This document shows positions 52,057 to 53,825 of a DNA stretch of 53,825 bases, piece by piece. The translations under genes were made by a program, and so were the position numbers. The stretch's first letter is position 1. Each line of letters begins with the position of its first letter. This DNA is from an uncultured Bacteroidia bacterium (GTDB lineage: Bacteria > Bacteroidota > Bacteroidia > Bacteroidales > F082): positions 1 to 53,825 of the forward strand of contig CACXUM010000016.1 of the NCBI GenBank assembly GCA_902770835.1, given 5' to 3'. The notes beneath the pieces were generated by a model, which had not been told where the DNA came from, did no database searches, and was given only the letters and a program-made list of their open reading frames with translations.

Positions 52057-52944
52057 ATGGAATACATCAAACCCGCCCTTAGCATCACTGACCAACTCGT
52101 TGCCTTGCAACAACGAGCTCTTACTATCAACGACTTGACGCAGGCCGAACAGTTTCTCAACAATGTCAGTTATTTTCGCTTTGCTGCTTATCTGCGCATT
52201 TTTGAGCAACCCGACCGCTCGTTTCGTGCCGGTTCTACATTTGAGCAGGTGGCCACGCTCTACACATTCGATGTGGAATTGCGCAAATTGCTGTTTGGTG
52301 CCGTACAACGGATAGAAATCGCATTGCGGTCGCGTGTCATCCATGAGTTCTCACTGTCTCACGGACCATTCTGGTTTCTTGATGCGTCGCTGGCCATAGA
52401 CAAGCGGATGTTTGCTGAGAACTTAGCGACACTTCAACGGGAGTTGGAACGGTCAAAAGAGGAGTTCATCAAGGCGCATACGGTGAAGTACGGCTCGGCG
52501 AATTTTCCTCCGGCTTGGAAAATGCTGGAGTTGGTGTCTTTCGGCTGTCTGACGCGGCTCTACCGTAATTTCAATGATACACCTGCTAAGAAGCGCATTG
52601 CCCGCAGTTTTGGGGTATCGAAGTCCGAGGCGTTGGAGAGTTGGATGGTTGCCATTACCGTGTTGCGCAATCACTGTGCCCATCACGCTCGCGTTTGGAA
52701 TCGTTATTATCCGAATATCCCTAAACTTCCTCCAGTGCTCCACAATGCATGGATTAATGTGAGCGGCATTGCCCCTTACAGCCTCTACGCCATCCTGTGC
52801 TGCATTGCCTACTGGCTTCGCGGCATCGATCCGCAGACCACTTTCGTCACCGACATGAAAGCACTATTGGCCAAGTATCCGACAATCAGCCCTTCGGCTA
52901 TGGGCTTCCCAAAAGGCTGGCGACAGGAACCTTTGTGGCAGTAG
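52057..52944 (+). CDS. AbiF/AbiD-like Abi_2 family HEPN protein
   Basis: 295 residues, full length for Abi_2. The N-terminus has the family block LSITDQLVALQQRALTIND and FLNNVSYFRFAAYLRIFEQ. VELRKLLFGAVQRIEIALRS is the first HEPN helix pair. The RNase motif is R204-x4-H209 in VLRNHCAHHARVWNR. Family members mediate abortive infection by RNA cleavage. A GGAGG Shine-Dalgarno (52041-52045), rare in this phylum, precedes the ATG at 52057. The structured leader RNA at 51984-52034 is transcribed from the same promoter. Confidence 0.88.
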   Translation: MEYIKPALSITDQLVALQQRALTINDLTQAEQFLNNVSYFRFAAYLRIFEQPDRSFRAGSTFEQVATLYTFDVELRKLLFGAVQRIEIALRSRVIHEFSLSHGPFWFLDASLAIDKRMFAENLATLQRELERSKEEFIKAHTVKYGSANFPPAWKMLELVSFGCLTRLYRNFNDTPAKKRIARSFGVSKSEALESWMVAITVLRNHCAHHARVWNRYYPNIPKLPPVLHNAWINVSGIAPYSLYAILCCIAYWLRGIDPQTTFVTDMKALLAKYPTISPSAMGFPKGWRQEPLWQ

Positions 52945-53004
52945 CCCCACAATAATTCCCCCATCTCTCCGTTAAAACGAATGTTTTAAACCATTTGAAT
53001 TGAA

Positions 53005-53825
53005 ATGAAACACCATTTTTTCCGCCAATGGCTCATGGTCATTGGCTTTGCGTTGGCCTGTTTGCCGGCTTTGGCCCAACGGCGCACCATCAGTGGCTAT
53101 GTGATGGATGCAGCCAGCAAGGAAACCCTCATTGGGGCGACCATTTTCGACAAGAACTCAGGGAAAGGCTGTGCCACAAACAGTTACGGCTTCTATACGC
53201 TGACTTTGAACCAAGGCCAAGTGGATTTGCAAATTTCCTACGTGGGCTATACCCAACAGAACCAAACCCTCGACCTGAAGGAAAACACGAACCTCAACTT
53301 CATGCTCGAAACCAACACCACTTTGGACGAAGTGGTTGTGGAGGCCTCGCGAGCCACGGTGAGTGCCCGCAGCCCGCAGATGAGCGTGGTGGAACTGCCT
53401 GTGCAGCAAATCAAAAGCATCCCGACTTTGTTTGGCGAGACGGATGTCTTGAAAGCCATTCAGTTGCTGCCCGGAGTGCAGAACGGCTCGGAAGGCTCGG
53501 CGGGCATGTATGTGCGTGGCGGCGGTCCCGATGAGAACCTTTTGCTTTTGGACGGGGTGCCGGTCTACAACGTCAACCACATGCTGGGCTTTTTCTCCGT
53601 TTTCAATCCCGACGCGCTTAAAAACGTCACCTTATATAAAGGTAGTTTCCCGGCGCATTTCGGAGGCCGTCTTTCGTCGGTGGTCGACATTCGCATGAAG
53701 GAAGGCGACATGCAGAAATACCACGGCAACGCCAGCATCGGCCTCATTTCGTCGAAGTTCAACTTTGAAGGCCCGATTGTGAAGGACAAGCTGTCGTTCA
53801 ACCTCTCGTATCGCCGCACCTACGG
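53005..53825 (+). CDS. TonB-dependent receptor with carboxypeptidase-regulatory-like domain (3' partial)
   Basis: The frame from ATG 53005 is open to the right edge (273 residues seen). The signal peptide is HFFRQWLMVIGFALACLPALA. Residues ~25-110 are a CarboxypepD_reg-like domain (RRTISGYVMDAASKETLIGA...LQISYVGYT). The plug domain follows (SIPTLFGETDVLKAIQLLPG, MYVRGGGPDENLLLLDGVPV, NPDALKNVTLYKGSFPAHFG, RLSSVVDIRMKEG), then the first barrel strands. It imports an unknown ligand across the outer membrane using TonB energy. The plug reads like general TonB receptors rather than SusC/RagA. It is 60 bp after abiF; no -7 box was found. Confidence 0.9.
   Translation, partial: MKHHFFRQWLMVIGFALACLPALAQRRTISGYVMDAASKETLIGATIFDKNSGKGCATNSYGFYTLTLNQGQVDLQISYVGYTQQNQTLDLKENTNLNFMLETNTTLDEVVVEASRATVSARSPQMSVVELPVQQIKSIPTLFGETDVLKAIQLLPGVQNGSEGSAGMYVRGGGPDENLLLLDGVPVYNVNHMLGFFSVFNPDALKNVTLYKGSFPAHFGGRLSSVVDIRMKEGDMQKYHGNASIGLISSKFNFEGPIVKDKLSFNLSYRRTY

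Noticed and set aside
53005-53825. SusC/RagA starch-utilisation receptor
   Set aside because: The plug reads like a general TonB-dependent receptor, and no SusD partner is visible before the edge.

Overview
The window is bacterial and comes from a member of the Bacteroidota, most likely order Bacteroidales. Four secreted proteins end in a type IX secretion (T9SS, type A) sorting domain. More than twenty genes are preceded by the phylum's -7 promoter box TAnnTTTG. Shine-Dalgarno sequences are rare. There is an OstA-like outer-membrane biogenesis protein, a GH92 mannosidase, an alpha-2-macroglobulin-like giant protein and a TonB-dependent receptor with a carboxypeptidase-regulatory N-terminus. 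I cannot name the species. No rRNA, tRNA, insertion sequence, prophage or CRISPR array was recognised.

Layout. 1-3 kb: two T9SS cargo proteins, the first cut by the left edge. 3-6.7 kb: gpmA, an Abi_2/HEPN gene, an OstA-like gene and a MazG-like pyrophosphohydrolase. 6.7-7.5 kb: a gene-poor patch of palindromic repeats and a broken winged-helix gene. 7.5-12.7 kb, minus strand: an AAA ATPase, glnS, a GNAT acetyltransferase overlapping adenine deaminase by 4 nt. 12.8-18.5 kb: a small membrane protein, polA (minus), then acpP-fabF-rnc (plus). 18.5-20.1 kb, minus: polyprenyl synthase and a nuclease-less YhcG-type protein. 20.4-24.1 kb: an AT-rich three-gene cassette of a GATC-type adenine methylase, a winged-helix protein and a large PD-(D/E)XK plus DGQHR (DndB-like) protein. 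24.4-25.1 kb: a VapBC-like toxin-antitoxin pair. 25.2-31.3 kb: the alpha-2-macroglobulin gene. 31.3-33.0 kb: an ATPase gene between two ~88-bp direct repeats. 33-41.4 kb: secreted proteins, lipoproteins, an RlmI-like methyltransferase, a GH3-like enzyme, a LysE-like and an HdeD-like membrane protein. 41.3-44.0 kb, minus: a toxin-antitoxin-like pair (DUF6922 and AbiEii-type nucleotidyltransferase) overlapping mnmA and an RluA-type pseudouridine synthase in one tight run. 44-48.6 kb, minus: GH92 and metG. 48.7-53.8 kb, plus: an intact YhcG/DUF1016 nuclease, an outer-membrane protein, an S41 peptidase, an AbiF-type gene with a structured leader RNA, and the start of a TonB-dependent receptor cut by the right edge.

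Housekeeping functions (tRNA charging and modification, fatty-acid and isoprenoid synthesis, DNA replication and repair, rRNA processing) are interleaved with defence-type genes: two Abi_2 proteins, two YhcG relatives, a PIN toxin pair, an AbiE-like pair and the Dam/DGQHR cassette. The second theme is short palindromic repeats. They lie in intergenic regions, one reaches into the end of glnS, one abuts the metG stop codon, and they lie in frame inside three protein genes (polA, the alpha-2-macroglobulin and the nuclease-less YhcG relative). The best candidates for something new are the methylase/wHTH/DGQHR cassette, the AbiF leader RNA locus and the in-frame palindromic insertions.
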